Positions 1 through 12,243 of a stretch of 64,000 bases of DNA are shown here, in pieces. The DNA comes from Pseudomonas baltica (GTDB lineage Bacteria; Pseudomonadota; Gammaproteobacteria; Pseudomonadales; Pseudomonadaceae): positions 5,080,501-5,144,500 of the forward strand of contig NZ_CP134771.1 of the NCBI RefSeq assembly GCF_031880315.1, in the 5' to 3' direction. Position numbers and translations under genes: made by a program. Every line of letters begins with the position of its first letter. The stretch's first letter is position 1. Below the pieces are notes generated by a model. That model worked only from the letters and a program-made list of their open reading frames with translations, made no database searches and was not told the DNA's origin.

Positions 1-1
1 T

Positions 2-703
2 GGCATCATCCCCCTGCCAGCGGGTATTCCTTCACCGTCCATGGCCCTCGGCGTGCTGGGCATGCCCGGCATGACCGCCTACATGGGCCTCATGCACATC
101 GGCCAGCCCAAGGAAGGCGAGACGCTCGTGGTCGCGGCGGCGTCCGGGGCGGTGGGCTCGGTGGTCGGTCAGGTGGCCAAGCTCAAGGGCCTGAAAGTGG
201 TCGGGGTGGCCGGTGGACCTGACAAGTGCCGCTATGTGGTGGACGAATTAGGTTTCGACGCCTGTATCGACCACAAGAGCGAGACCTTCGCCGAGGACCT
301 GGCCACGGCCTGTGGCCAAGGCATCGACATCTATTTCGAAAACGTCGGTGGCCATGTATTCGAAGCGGTGATGCCGCTGCTCAATGCCCGTGCGCGCATA
401 CCCGTGTGCGGATTGATCGCCCAGTACAACGAGTCTGCGCTGCCCGAGGGGCCGGATCGCTTCACGGTGCTGCCGCGGCTGTTGCTGACCAAGCGCGTTC
501 GTATGCAAGGCTTCATCGTGTTCGATGACTTCGGCGATCGCCATGCCGAGTTCTATTCGGCCATGGTGCCGTGGGTTCGGGACGGCAAGATTCGCTTTCG
601 CGAACACGTAGTCGATGGTCTGGAAAATGCGCCAGAGGCCTTTATCGGTCTGCTGCAAGGCCATAACTTCGGCAAGCTGGTGGTCAAGGTCGCCGACGCC
701 TGA
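2..703 (+). CDS. NADP-dependent oxidoreductase (MDR family), 5' end missing
   Basis: The reading frame is already open at base 2, so the true start lies outside the window; the ATG at 41 is internal. The visible part is the C-terminal two thirds of a zinc-independent medium-chain dehydrogenase/reductase of the CurA / leukotriene B4 12-hydroxydehydrogenase type. It holds the Rossmann nucleotide loop AASGAVGSVVGQ, followed by a YVVDELGFDACIDHK stretch and FENVGGHVFEAV, all typical of this family. These enzymes reduce the double bond of alpha,beta-unsaturated ketones or aldehydes with NADPH in the cytoplasm. Substrate cannot be told from sequence. It is followed after 66 bases by recR and is probably an independent unit. 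Confidence 0.9.
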   Translation, partial: GIIPLPAGIPSPSMALGVLGMPGMTAYMGLMHIGQPKEGETLVVAAASGAVGSVVGQVAKLKGLKVVGVAGGPDKCRYVVDELGFDACIDHKSETFAEDLATACGQGIDIYFENVGGHVFEAVMPLLNARARIPVCGLIAQYNESALPEGPDRFTVLPRLLLTKRVRMQGFIVFDDFGDRHAEFYSAMVPWVRDGKIRFREHVVDGLENAPEAFIGLLQGHNFGKLVVKVADA

Positions 704-769
704 GTATTTGACGCTGAGCCCCGGCGCCGGTATAAACCGCGTCTCGTTGTCATTGCAGGTTTCTTCGCC

Positions 770-1372
770 ATGAGTTTCAGCCCCCTGATTCGCCAACTGA
801 TCGACGCCCTGCGTATCTTGCCGGGCGTTGGGCAGAAAACCGCCCAGCGCATGGCGCTGCAGTTGCTCGAGCGCGATCGCAGCGGCGGCACGCGGTTGGC
901 GCAGTCCTTGGCGCAGGCGATGGACGGTGTTGGGCATTGCCAGAAATGTCGGACCCTGACCGAAGAAACGCTCTGCCCGCAGTGCGCCGACACGCGTCGC
1001 GATGACACCTTGTTGTGTGTGGTCGAAGGGCCGATGGACGTTTACGCGGTGGAGCAGACCGGCTACCGCGGGCGCTATTTTGTCCTCAAGGGGCATTTGT
1101 CGCCGCTCGACGGGCTGGGCCCGGAGGCCATCGGTATCCCGCAATTGATGGCGCGTATCGAAGAGCAGGGCAGCTTTACCGAGGTGATCCTGGCCACCAA
1201 TCCGACAGTGGAAGGCGAGGCCACCGCCCATTACATCGCGCAATTGCTCAACGGCAAGGGCCTGGTGACCTCACGCATTGCCCACGGCGTACCGCTGGGC
1301 GGCGAATTGGAGTTGGTCGATGGCGGCACGCTTGCGCATTCGTTTGCCGGGCGCAAGCCGATCGCGCTGTAA
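770..1372 (+). CDS. recR: Recombination protein RecR
   Basis: A 200-residue protein, the normal RecR length. From the N-terminus it has a helix-hairpin-helix region with [13 protein letters not shown], a four-cysteine zinc finger (CQKC followed by CPQC), and a Toprim domain that begins at [13 protein letters not shown] and contains the [13 protein letters not shown] motif. With RecO and RecF it loads RecA onto SSB-coated gapped DNA in the RecFOR pathway. In most gammaproteobacteria recR follows dnaX-ybaB; here the upstream neighbour is an oxidoreductase, so either the dnaX-ybaB pair lies further upstream or the usual cluster is split. The start ATG follows a spacer of 66 bases. Confidence 0.97.
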   Translation: MSFSPLIRQLIDALRILPGVGQKTAQRMALQLLERDRSGGTRLAQSLAQAMDGVGHCQKCRTLTEETLCPQCADTRRDDTLLCVVEGPMDVYAVEQTGYRGRYFVLKGHLSPLDGLGPEAIGIPQLMARIEEQGSFTEVILATNPTVEGEATAHYIAQLLNGKGLVTSRIAHGVPLGGELELVDGGTLAHSFAGRKPIAL

Positions 1373-1429
1373 CCACCCACCCTGTTTGGCCCCGGGACAG
1401 GCGCTATTCCCTGTAGCGAGGGGTAGGAG

Positions 1430-2209
1430 TCACGAATCCAGTGTGCCGCCTGCCAGGGCGCACAGCTGGATCGGGTCGAGGATGTGCACTTCCTTGCCCT
1501 GGGCGTCCAGCAGGCCGTTCTGCTGGAATCGCGTGAATACCCGCGACACCGTCTCCACCGCCAACCCCAGGTAGTTGCCCATCTCGTTGCGCGACATGCT
1601 CAAGCGAAACTGATTGGCCGAATACCCCCGCGCGCGAAACCGCGCCGAGAGGTTGACCAGAAAGGTAGCGATGCGCTCGTCGGCGGTCTTTTTCGACAGC
1701 AACAGCATCATTTGTTGGTCGTCGCGGATTTCCCGGCTCATGACGCGCATCAGTTGCCGGCGCAACTGCGGCAGTTGCATGGCCAGTTCATCGAGCCGCT
1801 CGAACGGGATCTCGCAGACCGAGGTGGTTTCCTGGGCCTGGGCCGATACCGGATGGCGTTCGGTGTCCATGCCCGACAGGCCGACCAGCTCGCTGGGCAG
1901 ATGAAAGCCGGTGATCTGTTCGGCGCCGCTGTCGCTGACACTGAAGGTCTTCAAGGCCCCGGAACGCACGGCGTAGACTGCATCGAAGGTATCGCCCTGG
2001 CGAAACAGGTACTCGCCTTTTTTAAGCGGGCGGCCGCGGCGGACGATATCGTCCAGGGCGTCCATGTCGGCCAGGTCGAGCGACAATGGCAAGCACAGGG
2101 GAGCCAGGCTGCAATCCTTGCAGTGTGTCTGATTGTGGCCTCGCGGCGTGGCCCGTACCGCCGAGGCCGGCGATGCGTTGCGCACGATGAAGGACGCTGG
2201 ATCTGACAT
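1430..2209 (-). CDS. anr: Fnr/Crp-family oxygen-responsive regulator Anr
   Basis: A 259-residue Fnr orthologue. Cysteines at about residues 30, 33, 39 (pattern [10 protein letters not shown]) and 132 match the four ligands of the oxygen-labile [4Fe-4S] cluster. A cyclic-nucleotide-binding-like beta roll follows, then a C-terminal helix-turn-helix containing [18 protein letters not shown]; the E, S and R positions are those that read TTGAT half-sites. I chose the ATG at 2209 over the in-frame GTG at 2233 because AGGA sits 8 bases ahead of it. It lies 76 bases downstream of hemN on the same strand and may be partly co-transcribed with it. Two sites matching its target consensus occur in this window, ahead of hemN and aer. 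Confidence 0.97.
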   Translation of the reverse strand: MSDPASFIVRNASPASAVRATPRGHNQTHCKDCSLAPLCLPLSLDLADMDALDDIVRRGRPLKKGEYLFRQGDTFDAVYAVRSGALKTFSVSDSGAEQITGFHLPSELVGLSGMDTERHPVSAQAQETTSVCEIPFERLDELAMQLPQLRRQLMRVMSREIRDDQQMMLLLSKKTADERIATFLVNLSARFRARGYSANQFRLSMSRNEMGNYLGLAVETVSRVFTRFQQNGLLDAQGKEVHILDPIQLCALAGGTLDS

Positions 2210-2285
2210 TGTTTGATTCCTTGTGACAAACACGCATGAAAGGCAAGGTTAACCCACTGATGGTCTTCGGGCCACCGTAGCCGGT

Positions 2286-3668
2286 TCAGATGACCTGTGA
2301 AAAACGCTGTTGACCGTAAACCGCCGTATAGCGATCGAACACCGCGCAGACAGCCCTTACCAGCAGCCGCCCTGCAGGCAGGACCGTGAAACCATGGGGC
2401 TTCAGGCCGATCAGGCCGTCGGCCGCCAGTGCCAGCAGGGCTGGCCACTGCGCAGCGAAATAGTCGCGAAAATCGATGGCGTATGTTTTCTCGATTAGCG
2501 CGAAGTCCAACTCGAAATGGCAGATGACCTGACCGATGATCGCAGCACGCAACCGATCGTCGGCATCGCACAGCACACCGCGCAAGGTAGCGAGCTGGCC
2601 GCTGGCAAGGCGTTGCTGATACTCATTGATGTCGCTGGTGTTCTGGCAATACAGATCGCCCACGTGACTGATGGCCGAGACCCCGAGGCCGATCAGGTCG
2701 CAATGACCATGGGTGGTGTAGCCCTGGAAATTGCGGTGCAGGCGGCCTTCTTCCTGGGCGCAGGCCAGGTCGTCATCGGGCAGGGCAAAATGGTCCATGC
2801 CGATATGACGGTAGCCGGCGGCGGATAATTGCTCGATGGTGCGCTGCAGCATTTCCAGTTTTTGCCCCGGTGCCGGCAGGTCCTGGCGCTCGATACGGCG
2901 CTGGGGCAGAAAACGCTCGGGCAGGTGCGCGTAATTGAACACCGACAGGCGATCCGGTTGCAGGTCGATGACTTGCGCCACGGTGTCGGCAAAGCTGGCG
3001 ACGGTCTGCTGCGGCAGGCCGTAGATCAGGTCGATGTTCACCGAGCGAAATTGCAGGGTGCGCGCGGCCTCCACCAGCGTGCGGGTTTCACCCAGGCTCT
3101 GCAGGCGATTGACCGCCCGCTGCACGGCCGGGTCGAGGTCCTGCACGCCGAGGCTGATGCGGTTGAAGCCCAGTTCACGCAGCAGCCCCATGGTCGACCA
3201 GTCGGCTTCGCGCGGGTCGATCTCGATACTGTAGTCGCCGGAGTCATCATCCTTGAGCGAGAAGTTCTCCCGCAGGCTGGTCATCAACTGGCGCAGTTCG
3301 GCGTGGCTGAGGAAGGTCGGCGTGCCCCCGCCCAAGTGCAACTGCTCGACCACCTGCAGGGGGTCGGCATGGCAGCCCAGTTGCTGGATTTCCCGTTCCA
3401 GGCGTGTCAGATAAGGCTGGGCCCGACCGCGGTCTTTGGTGATGACCTTGTTGCACGCGCAGTAGTAGCAAATGTTGGCGCAAAACGGCAGGTGCACGTA
3501 CAGCGACAGCGGGCGCAACGCCTTGCGGCTGCCGCGCAGGGCCTGCATGAGGTCGAAGCTGCCCACCTGGCTGTGGAATTGCACGGCGGTAGGGTAGGAG
3601 GTGTAGCGCGGGCCGGACAGGTCATAGCGCTTGATCAGCTCGTCATCCCAGCAGGGGGCATCGTGCAT
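2286..3668 (-). CDS. hemN: Oxygen-independent coproporphyrinogen III oxidase HemN
   Basis: A 460-residue radical-SAM enzyme that converts coproporphyrinogen III to protoporphyrinogen IX without oxygen, in haem synthesis. The N-terminal ligand motif YVHLPFCANICYYCACNK carries the CxxxCxxC residues of the 4Fe-4S/SAM cluster. It is followed by GGGTPTFL and the SIEIDPRE and GVQDLDPAVQ stretches of the TIM-barrel core, and a HemN C-terminal domain. Length fits E. coli HemN. An Anr box lies about 62 bases upstream of the ATG at 3730-3743, so expression should rise at low oxygen. The next gene on the strand is anr itself. Confidence 0.97.
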   Translation of the reverse strand: MHDAPCWDDELIKRYDLSGPRYTSYPTAVQFHSQVGSFDLMQALRGSRKALRPLSLYVHLPFCANICYYCACNKVITKDRGRAQPYLTRLEREIQQLGCHADPLQVVEQLHLGGGTPTFLSHAELRQLMTSLRENFSLKDDDSGDYSIEIDPREADWSTMGLLRELGFNRISLGVQDLDPAVQRAVNRLQSLGETRTLVEAARTLQFRSVNIDLIYGLPQQTVASFADTVAQVIDLQPDRLSVFNYAHLPERFLPQRRIERQDLPAPGQKLEMLQRTIEQLSAAGYRHIGMDHFALPDDDLACAQEEGRLHRNFQGYTTHGHCDLIGLGVSAISHVGDLYCQNTSDINEYQQRLASGQLATLRGVLCDADDRLRAAIIGQVICHFELDFALIEKTYAIDFRDYFAAQWPALLALAADGLIGLKPHGFTVLPAGRLLVRAVCAVFDRYTAVYGQQRFSQVI

Positions 3669-3729
3669 GGAGGAGTTTTCCGGTGGCGGGGCGAATGCAG
3701 CATTTTAGGCGCCGACGCCTGCGGGAAAA

Positions 3730-3743
3730 TTGACCCAGATCAA
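3730..3743 (-). promoter_or_regulatory. Anr box upstream of hemN
   Basis: The palindrome TTGACCCAGATCAA fits the Anr/Fnr consensus TTGAT-N4-ATCAA with one mismatch in the left half-site. It sits about 62 bases ahead of the hemN ATG, a distance that allows class II activation (box near -41) with a leader of about 20 bases. Confidence 0.88.
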
Positions 3744-3914
3744 TAGTGCGCCGCTCGCTCAGTCCAGCAAGGATTAAACAGACGAGTGCCACACGTCAGG
3801 ATCTCGGTATCTTGCGCTTACAATGCAGCCTGGTGACTGCCGTTGTCCTGATGTGTCCAAGCGCGCGACCATAGCGGCCTGGCAACGTTGCCATCACCAT
3901 TACGGAGCCTCACG

Positions 3915-4586
3915 ATGAATGCTGAACGGGACCCATGGGCGCAACGCGTCAGCGACAACGGCTGGCTGTGGAATTCGGCTCAGAGCCAATCGGCGGAGGG
4001 CGAGCCGCTGTGCCTGATCCTCGCCCATGGTGCGGGCGCGCCGATGGACAGCGCGTTCATGAACACCATGGCCGAGCACTTGGCGCAACGCGGTATCGAC
4101 GTCCTGCGCTTCGAATTCCCCTACATGGCGCAGCGCCGTATCGACGGCGGCAGACGCCCACCTAACCCGCAAGCGCGCTTGCTGGAGAAATGGCGAGAGG
4201 TCTATGCGCTGGTGCGCACCCAAGTGGCGGGGCGGCTGGCGATTGGCGGCAAGTCCATGGGCGGGCGCATGGCCAGCTTGCTGGCGGACGAGTTGGGGGC
4301 GGATGCCCTGGTATGCCTCGGCTATCCATTCTATGCCGCGGGCAAGCCGGAGAAGCCGCGGGTCGCGCACCTGGCCGACCTGCAGACCCGCACCCTGATC
4401 ATCCAGGGTGAACGCGATACCCTGGGCAACCAGCCGACGGTGGCGGGCTATGAGGTGTCAGAGCAGATCGAGCTGTACTGGCTGCCGGCGGCCGACCACG
4501 ATCTCAAACCGCTGAAGGCGTCCGGGTTCACCCATCAGCAACACCTGGAAAGCGCCGCCGACCGCGTGGCGGCGTTTCTCTATTGA
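3915..4586 (+). CDS. Alpha/beta-hydrolase, KANL3/Tex30-like family
   Basis: A 223-residue cytoplasmic protein. LILAHGAGAPMDSAFMN near the N-terminus is the oxyanion/HG region, GGKSMGGRMASLLADE contains the nucleophile elbow G-K-S-M-G, and an aspartate (QGERDTLG) and a histidine (PAADHDLKPL) in the C-terminal third complete a Ser-Asp-His triad. This arrangement is that of the small bacterial hydrolases related to eukaryotic KANL3/Tex30 and dienelactone hydrolase; the substrate is unknown. The ATG at 3915 is preferred to a TTG at 3888 because GGAG lies at the right distance. It is isolated between divergent hemN and a convergent gene of unknown function. Confidence 0.85.
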   Translation: MNAERDPWAQRVSDNGWLWNSAQSQSAEGEPLCLILAHGAGAPMDSAFMNTMAEHLAQRGIDVLRFEFPYMAQRRIDGGRRPPNPQARLLEKWREVYALVRTQVAGRLAIGGKSMGGRMASLLADELGADALVCLGYPFYAAGKPEKPRVAHLADLQTRTLIIQGERDTLGNQPTVAGYEVSEQIELYWLPAADHDLKPLKASGFTHQQHLESAADRVAAFLY

Positions 4587-4619
4587 TCGTGGCGCGGTGA
4601 TCACAGCGTGCGGGACGCA

Positions 4620-5090
4620 TCAGGCTTGAGCAGGCGGCGTAGCTTCCATCGCCAGCAGCGGGACCAGGTCCGTACCGGTGAAGGTGCCGCTGACGGCCAG
4701 CAATGCCCCTTCCAACTCGATCTGTATCTGGCCGTCGAATTCGATTGAAAGCTTGCGGTTGTTCCAATCGATATCGACGTTGGCGCCGCCACGCATACCC
4801 TGGTCCCAAAGACCGCCAGGCAGCATCCGGGCGTAACGGCTGTAATAACCGGCGTCACCCGGTTCGAAACGTTTACGGATGACGTCGTCGCTGCGCATAG
4901 CCGGCAATCTAACGCGGATACTTTGATAGTCCGGGGTGAAGGGGCTGCCGACGGAGCCTTTCATGAACCAGCTTGATTGCTGCTCGGTCCATTCGAAAAA
5001 GGCAACGCCGGTGTAGTCCTGACCGTTCAGGTTCCAGCGCAGGATTCCGCTGGCATGGGTGTCGACGGGGGAGGGGGTGGGTGAGGTCAT
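4620..5090 (-). CDS. Conserved protein of unknown function, 156 aa
   Basis: I do not recognise the family. It is a soluble protein with no signal peptide or membrane segment, rich in beta-prone stretches and aromatics (ILRWNLNGQDYTGVAFFEWT, SSWFMKGSVGSPFTPDY, VDIDWNNRKLSIEF). It could be a small beta-barrel or ligand-binding fold, but that is inference. The start at 5090 has AGAGAG ahead of it, and the upstream in-frame ATG at 5102 has no ribosome site. It converges on the hydrolase gene and follows aer on the same strand after 127 bases. Confidence 0.7.
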   Translation of the reverse strand: MTSPTPSPVDTHASGILRWNLNGQDYTGVAFFEWTEQQSSWFMKGSVGSPFTPDYQSIRVRLPAMRSDDVIRKRFEPGDAGYYSRYARMLPGGLWDQGMRGGANVDIDWNNRKLSIEFDGQIQIELEGALLAVSGTFTGTDLVPLLAMEATPPAQA

Positions 5091-5217
5091 GATCTCTCTC
5101 ATGGCGCCGATGGACGCGGTGGTGGTTGAGCCACCACCTTATCCATCGGGTTGAAAACGCATCACTGACAGAACGGAGAGTTACGTTCGTAATGAATCCG
5201 GTATAGACCACTTCGAC

Positions 5218-6783
5218 TCAGCGATTGAACCGCTCCACCAGCGAATACTGGCTTTGCGCCGTGCGGGTCAGCTCGGTGCTCAGGTTGGCCGAGCTTTGCG
5301 CCTGTTCGGCGGTCACGTCGGCGAGGTCGGCGATGGTACCGATGTTGCGGCTGACTTCTTCGGCTACCGCGCTTTGCTGCTCGGTAGCGGCAGCGATCTG
5401 CGCGGTCATGTCGGTGATATTGGCCATGGCCTCGCTGATGCCCACCAGCGCTTGATCGGCCTCCATGACCCGCGCCACGCCTTCTTCGGCCTGACGGTTA
5501 CCCGCTTCCATGGTGTTCACCGCGTTGCTGGCGGTGCCTTGCAGCTTGGCGATCAGGGCGTGGATCTGCCCGGTTGACTCGCTGGTACGCTGCGCCAACT
5601 GGCGCACCTCGTCGGCGACCACGGCAAAACCGCGGCCCATTTCACCGGCGCGGGCGGCCTCGATGGCAGCGTTCAGGGCCAGCAGGTTGGTCTGGTCGGC
5701 GATGCCTTTGATGACATCCACCACGCCGCCGATCTCGTTGCTGTCCTTGGCCAGTTGCAGCACGGTCTGGCCGGTTTCGCCCACCACCACCGACAGGCGC
5801 TGGATGGCGTCGCGGGTCTCACCGGCAATCGCCCGGCCTTTGCCGGTCAGGGTGTTGGCTTGCTGAGTGGCCTCGGCGGTGCGGTGCACATGGCTGGCGA
5901 CCTCCGCAGTGGTCGCGGCCATCTGGTTGACGGCGGCGGCCACTTGCTCGGTTTCGACACGCTGGCGTTCCAGGCCGGTGGAGCTGTTGTGCGCCAGTAC
6001 ATCGGATTGCCGCGCCTGATCGCTCAGGTGCTCGGCGGTGTCCTGCAAGCGGGTCAGGCAGGTTTTCAGGCGGGCTTCCTGACTGAGGATGGACATCTCC
6101 AGGCGCGCCTGGGCTCCCCGGCTGTCGGTATACATCTGCGCGATCAACGGATCGGAGGTGGTCTGCTCGGCCAGGCGCAGCAGGCGTTTGAGGCCCCGCT
6201 GCTGCCAGCTCAGGCCCAGCAGCCCCAGGGGAATCGACAACCCGGCAGCCAGGGCGAAGCCCCAGCCAGAGTTGAGCCACAGGCCGATCAAAAAGCCGAT
6301 CTGGCTGATCAGAATGAACGGCAGCCAGTTCTCGATCACCGGCAGCCAGTGATCGCGCTGCGGCACTGCTGCCTTGCCGCGGTTCAGGCGTTCATACAGT
6401 GCTTGTGCACGACGGACCTGCTCGGCGGTGGGCTTGATCCGTACCGACTCGTAGCCCACCACCTGGCTGCCATCGAAAATCGGCGTCACGTAGGCGTTGA
6501 CCCAATAGAAGTCGCCATTCTTGCAGCGGTTCTTGACGATCCCCATCCATGGCAGACCCTGCTTGAGCGTCTGCCACATGTGTTCGAACACCGCTGATGG
6601 CACATCGGGATGGCGCACGGTGTTATGAGGCGCACGGATCAGCTCTTCGCTGGTAAAACCACTGATCTCGATAAATGCATCGTTGCAGTAGGTAATGACG
6701 CCCTTGGCATCCGTGGTGGAGATCAGCCGCTGCTGGGCCGGGAAAGTCCGTTCGCGCTGAGTGATGGGCTGGTTGTTTCGCAT
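5218..6783 (-). CDS. aer: Aerotaxis receptor Aer (PAS-MCP chemoreceptor)
   Basis: A 521-residue chemoreceptor. Residues about 10-115 form a PAS domain of the FAD-binding Aer type ([19 protein letters not shown], then [14 protein letters not shown]). Two closely spaced membrane segments follow near residues 160-200 ([18 protein letters not shown] and [16 protein letters not shown]) with no periplasmic ligand domain between them. The rest is a coiled-coil signalling domain with the conserved hairpin [16 protein letters not shown]. It senses redox or oxygen state through the PAS domain and signals to CheA/CheW. The start at 6783 matches Aer N-termini; an in-frame ATG at 6801 is the alternative. 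An Anr box lies 87 bases upstream. Confidence 0.95.
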   Translation of the reverse strand: MRNNQPITQRERTFPAQQRLISTTDAKGVITYCNDAFIEISGFTSEELIRAPHNTVRHPDVPSAVFEHMWQTLKQGLPWMGIVKNRCKNGDFYWVNAYVTPIFDGSQVVGYESVRIKPTAEQVRRAQALYERLNRGKAAVPQRDHWLPVIENWLPFILISQIGFLIGLWLNSGWGFALAAGLSIPLGLLGLSWQQRGLKRLLRLAEQTTSDPLIAQMYTDSRGAQARLEMSILSQEARLKTCLTRLQDTAEHLSDQARQSDVLAHNSSTGLERQRVETEQVAAAVNQMAATTAEVASHVHRTAEATQQANTLTGKGRAIAGETRDAIQRLSVVVGETGQTVLQLAKDSNEIGGVVDVIKGIADQTNLLALNAAIEAARAGEMGRGFAVVADEVRQLAQRTSESTGQIHALIAKLQGTASNAVNTMEAGNRQAEEGVARVMEADQALVGISEAMANITDMTAQIAAATEQQSAVAEEVSRNIGTIADLADVTAEQAQSSANLSTELTRTAQSQYSLVERFNR

Positions 6784-6869
6784 GGCAGAGTCTTTCCGCA
6801 TAGGCTTTGCGCGGTTATCGGCACGCGCGCGGAGGAGTTGAGGAAAAACGCACGGTTTGCGCGTTTGTA

Positions 6870-6883
6870 TTGATCCAGGTCAA
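6870..6883 (-). promoter_or_regulatory. Anr box upstream of aer
   Basis: TTGATCCAGGTCAA matches TTGAT-N4-ATCAA with one mismatch in the right half-site. It lies 87 bases ahead of the chosen aer start. Anr control of aer is known in Pseudomonas aeruginosa. The site also sits beyond the 3' end of the CPBP protease gene, so it is in a true intergenic gap of only about 110 bases. Confidence 0.85.
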
Positions 6884-6896
6884 CGAATTGACCGAT

Positions 6897-7685
6897 TCAG
6901 AGTTTGAGCGGATAGGTGAACAGGCCGAAATGGATAAGGTTGATCCCGAAGTGGCAGCCGGTCGCGGCAAGCAGCCCGCCATAGCGCCATGCCACCCCGT
7001 ACCCGATGCCCGCCAGCGTTGCCAGCAGCGCCCAGGTCCAGCCACCGCCCAAGTGCGTCAGCCCGAACAGCACGGCGCTCAGGCTAATGGCCAGCGGCAC
7101 GCCCCAGCGCCAGCGCTGCCAGCGATCGGTTAGCCAGCCGAGCAGGTAACCGCGAAACAGCAGCTCCTCGCTCAAGCTGACCAACAACAGATTGTTGGCG
7201 GCCCATAGCCAGGCGCCGGCCGGCCACTTGGGAGCCCAGGCCACGGCGTGCAACGCCAGTGCCAGCCCGAACAGACCGCTCGCCGTGATCGCCAGGGTTC
7301 GCACCGTGGCCTGCGTGATCAGCCCCCAGGGCCGCGCGGCAATCGCCCAAGGACAGCACAGCAGGATCCACGCGCCGATCAGGGGCTTGTCCAGATTCAG
7401 GAAGAGCGAGAAGGGCGGCGCCCCCGCGCTCAATACCTGCCGATCGATGATCAAGGCGTTATCGAAACCGGGCACGCGGTGCAGCGCCAGTCCCAGCGCC
7501 AGGAGCACGAAGCCTCCATGCCCCAACCAGGCCAGTCGCGCCTGTCGAGTCGCGATCCCCAGCAGTCCCAGGAGCGCGATGTACGGGAATGCCGAGTAGC
7601 CGATGTGGCCATAGCACAGCGCCATGCCATACCCGGCAGTCAATAAGAGGAGGGCGATCTGACGCTGAGCCTGCATGGAGCACAT
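6897..7685 (-). CDS. CPBP-family intramembrane metalloprotease
   Basis: A 262-residue integral membrane protein with about seven to eight hydrophobic segments. It has the two signature motifs of the CPBP (CAAX protease and bacteriocin-processing) family: SEELLFRGYLLGWL, with the catalytic EExxxR, and FGLTHLGGG, with the metal-binding histidine. Bacterial members are often of unknown substrate; some act in bacteriocin self-immunity. Starts at 7685 and 7676 are both possible and neither has a convincing ribosome site. It lies between acnA and aer on the same strand, separated from acnA by a stem-loop. Confidence 0.85.
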   Translation of the reverse strand: MCSMQAQRQIALLLLTAGYGMALCYGHIGYSAFPYIALLGLLGIATRQARLAWLGHGGFVLLALGLALHRVPGFDNALIIDRQVLSAGAPPFSLFLNLDKPLIGAWILLCCPWAIAARPWGLITQATVRTLAITASGLFGLALALHAVAWAPKWPAGAWLWAANNLLLVSLSEELLFRGYLLGWLTDRWQRWRWGVPLAISLSAVLFGLTHLGGGWTWALLATLAGIGYGVAWRYGGLLAATGCHFGINLIHFGLFTYPLKL

Positions 7686-7750
7686 CCGAATCGGAGCAGA
7701 GCGCGCAGATTAGCGATGCTGCCGAGGGATGTCTGTAGGACGTTTCCCAA

Positions 7751-7779
7751 GTTGATCGTGCCTGCGTGGCACGACCAAC
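7751..7779 (-). other. Stem-loop in the acnA 3' region
   Basis: GTTG-a-TCGTGCC / GGCACGA-c-CAAC forms an 11-bp interrupted stem with a five-base loop. A second small hairpin (ACCCC-ATGT-GGGGT) lies just before the acnA stop. There is no T-run, so this is either a weak terminator or an mRNA 3'-end stabilising structure. Confidence 0.5.
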
Positions 7780-7799
7780 CGTTCACCCCATGTGGGGTA

Positions 7800-10541
<2,742 letters not shown>

Positions 10542-10718
10542 GAACAAACTCCTTGTCGGGCCTCACGGTCAGGGCCCATGGGTTCAGTTTCTATGCACTG
10601 GACTGCGCGAGTGTGTCGCGGGTTCCGGAGTTCCTTTATCATGCGCGCTTTTCAAGGCAGCGGGATGAAACCCCTCTGCCGGCCAATGGCCTGCGCCGAC
10701 GGCACCCTGGAGTGATCA

Positions 10719-11783
10719 ATGAATACGCTGTTTATGCACTGTCGGCCGGGCTTTGAAGGCGAAGTCTGTTCGGAAATCGCCGAACACGCCGCGCGCCTGG
10801 ATGTATCGGGCTACGCCAAGGCGAAGCCGGCCAGTGCCTGTGTCGAATTCATCTGTCATTCGCCCGAAGGGCCCGAGCGCTTGATGCGCGAGCTGCGTTT
10901 TGCCGAGCTGATCTTCCCGCGCCAGTGGGCCCGGGGCCGTTTCGTCGAGTTGCCGGAGACCGACCGCATCAGCGTGCTGCTGGCGACCTTGGCCGATTAC
11001 CCGGTGTTCGGCAGCCTGTGGCTGGAGATCGTCGACACCAACGATGGCAAGGAGCTGTCGACCTTCTGTCGCAAATTCGAAGTGCCGCTGCGCAAGGCGC
11101 TGATCAAGGCCGGCCGCCTGCTGGACGATCCGGCCCTGCCGCGTTTGCTGCTGACCTTCAAGACCGGCCGCGAAGTCTTCGTCGGCGTGGCCGAGGCCGA
11201 CAATCAGGCGATGTGGCCCATGGGCATCCCGCGTTTGAAGTTTCCGCGCGAGGCGCCGAGCCGTTCGACCCTCAAGCTGGAAGAGGCCTGGCATCATTTC
11301 ATTCCAAGGGAGGAGTGGGACGCGCGTCTGCACAGCGACATGACCGGTGTCGACCTCGGCGCCGCGCCGGGTGGCTGGACCTATCAACTGGTGCGCCGCG
11401 GCATGCTGGTCACCGCCATCGATAACGGGCCGATGGCCGAAAGTCTGATGGACACCGGCCTGGTCAAGCACCTGATGACCGACGGCTTCACCTACAAGCC
11501 CAAGCCGACGGTAGACTGGATGGTCTGCGACATCGTCGAAAAGCCCGCGCGCAATGCCGCTTTGCTGGAAACCTGGCTGGGCGAGGGACTTTGTCGCGAA
11601 GCCGTGGTCAATCTGAAGCTACCCATGAAACAACGTTATGCCGAGGTGCGGCGCTTGCTCGACCGCATCGCAGAAGGCTTCAAGGCCCGCGGCATCAAAG
11701 TGGCCATCGGCTGCAAGCAGCTGTACCACGACCGTGAAGAAGTGACGTGCCACCTGCGCCGTCTCGATACGAAAAAGCCTTGA
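10719..11783 (+). CDS. rlmM: 23S rRNA 2'-O-ribose methyltransferase RlmM
   Basis: A 354-residue protein of normal length for RlmM (YgdE), which methylates the ribose of C2498 in 23S rRNA. The N-terminal third is a THUMP-like RNA-binding region; the C-terminal Rossmann methyltransferase domain carries the SAM motif [15 protein letters not shown] and the RrmJ-like residues in [11 protein letters not shown] and [12 protein letters not shown]. TusA follows after 14 bases, so the two tRNA/rRNA modification genes are probably one transcript. Confidence 0.95.
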   Translation: MNTLFMHCRPGFEGEVCSEIAEHAARLDVSGYAKAKPASACVEFICHSPEGPERLMRELRFAELIFPRQWARGRFVELPETDRISVLLATLADYPVFGSLWLEIVDTNDGKELSTFCRKFEVPLRKALIKAGRLLDDPALPRLLLTFKTGREVFVGVAEADNQAMWPMGIPRLKFPREAPSRSTLKLEEAWHHFIPREEWDARLHSDMTGVDLGAAPGGWTYQLVRRGMLVTAIDNGPMAESLMDTGLVKHLMTDGFTYKPKPTVDWMVCDIVEKPARNAALLETWLGEGLCREAVVNLKLPMKQRYAEVRRLLDRIAEGFKARGIKVAIGCKQLYHDREEVTCHLRRLDTKKP

Positions 11784-11797
11784 TTCAGGAGTTACCC

Positions 11798-12055
11798 ATG
11801 TCTGAAGCCCTTAGCGCTGCCACCCCTGTCGACGCGGTGCTCGACGCCAGCGGCCTGAACTGCCCGGAGCCGGTGATGATGCTGCACCAGCACATCCGCG
11901 ACCTGGCGGGCGGCGGACTGCTCAAAGTGATCGCCACCGACCCGTCGACGCGCCGCGACATCCCCAAGTTCTGCGTGTTTCTGGATCACGAGTTGGTGCA
12001 TCAGGAAGAGGCGGGTGGGACGTATCTGTACTGGATTCGCAAGAATAACGGGTGA
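11798..12055 (+). CDS. tusA: Sulfur carrier protein TusA
   Basis: An 85-residue TusA/SirA-like protein. The sulfur-carrying cysteine is in the family motif [13 protein letters not shown] at about residue 22. It passes persulfide sulfur from IscS towards the TusBCD relay for 2-thiouridine at tRNA position 34 and other sulfur sinks. The ATG at 11798 follows CAGGAG; the longer frame upstream lies inside rlmM and is not used. Confidence 0.95.
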   Translation: MSEALSAATPVDAVLDASGLNCPEPVMMLHQHIRDLAGGGLLKVIATDPSTRRDIPKFCVFLDHELVHQEEAGGTYLYWIRKNNG

Positions 12056-12075
12056 GGTAGTGCGGTGATGCTGAT

Positions 12076-12171
12076 GGCCTCTTCGCCGCCGAACGCGCAA
12101 CCTTGCTCCCAGAGGTGTAGGGCTCGTGATCTGAGTGCACCGTAGGAGCGAAGCGTGCTCGCGAAGAGGCC
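12076..12171. repeat. Inverted pair of REP elements (BIME-like)
   Basis: GGCCTCTTCGC at 12076 and GCGAAGAGGCC at 12161 are exact inverse copies. The right-hand unit continues as GTAGGAGCGAAGCGTGCTCG, the usual Pseudomonas REP sequence; the left-hand unit is degraded. It fills the tusA-pdxB gap. Confidence 0.75.
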
Positions 12172-12243
12172 CGCAAGCCAAACATCCTGCTCGCTACAAC
12201 CCCGCTGAACGCCTAAACTGCGGCTCCGCCCAAGGAGCCTGCC

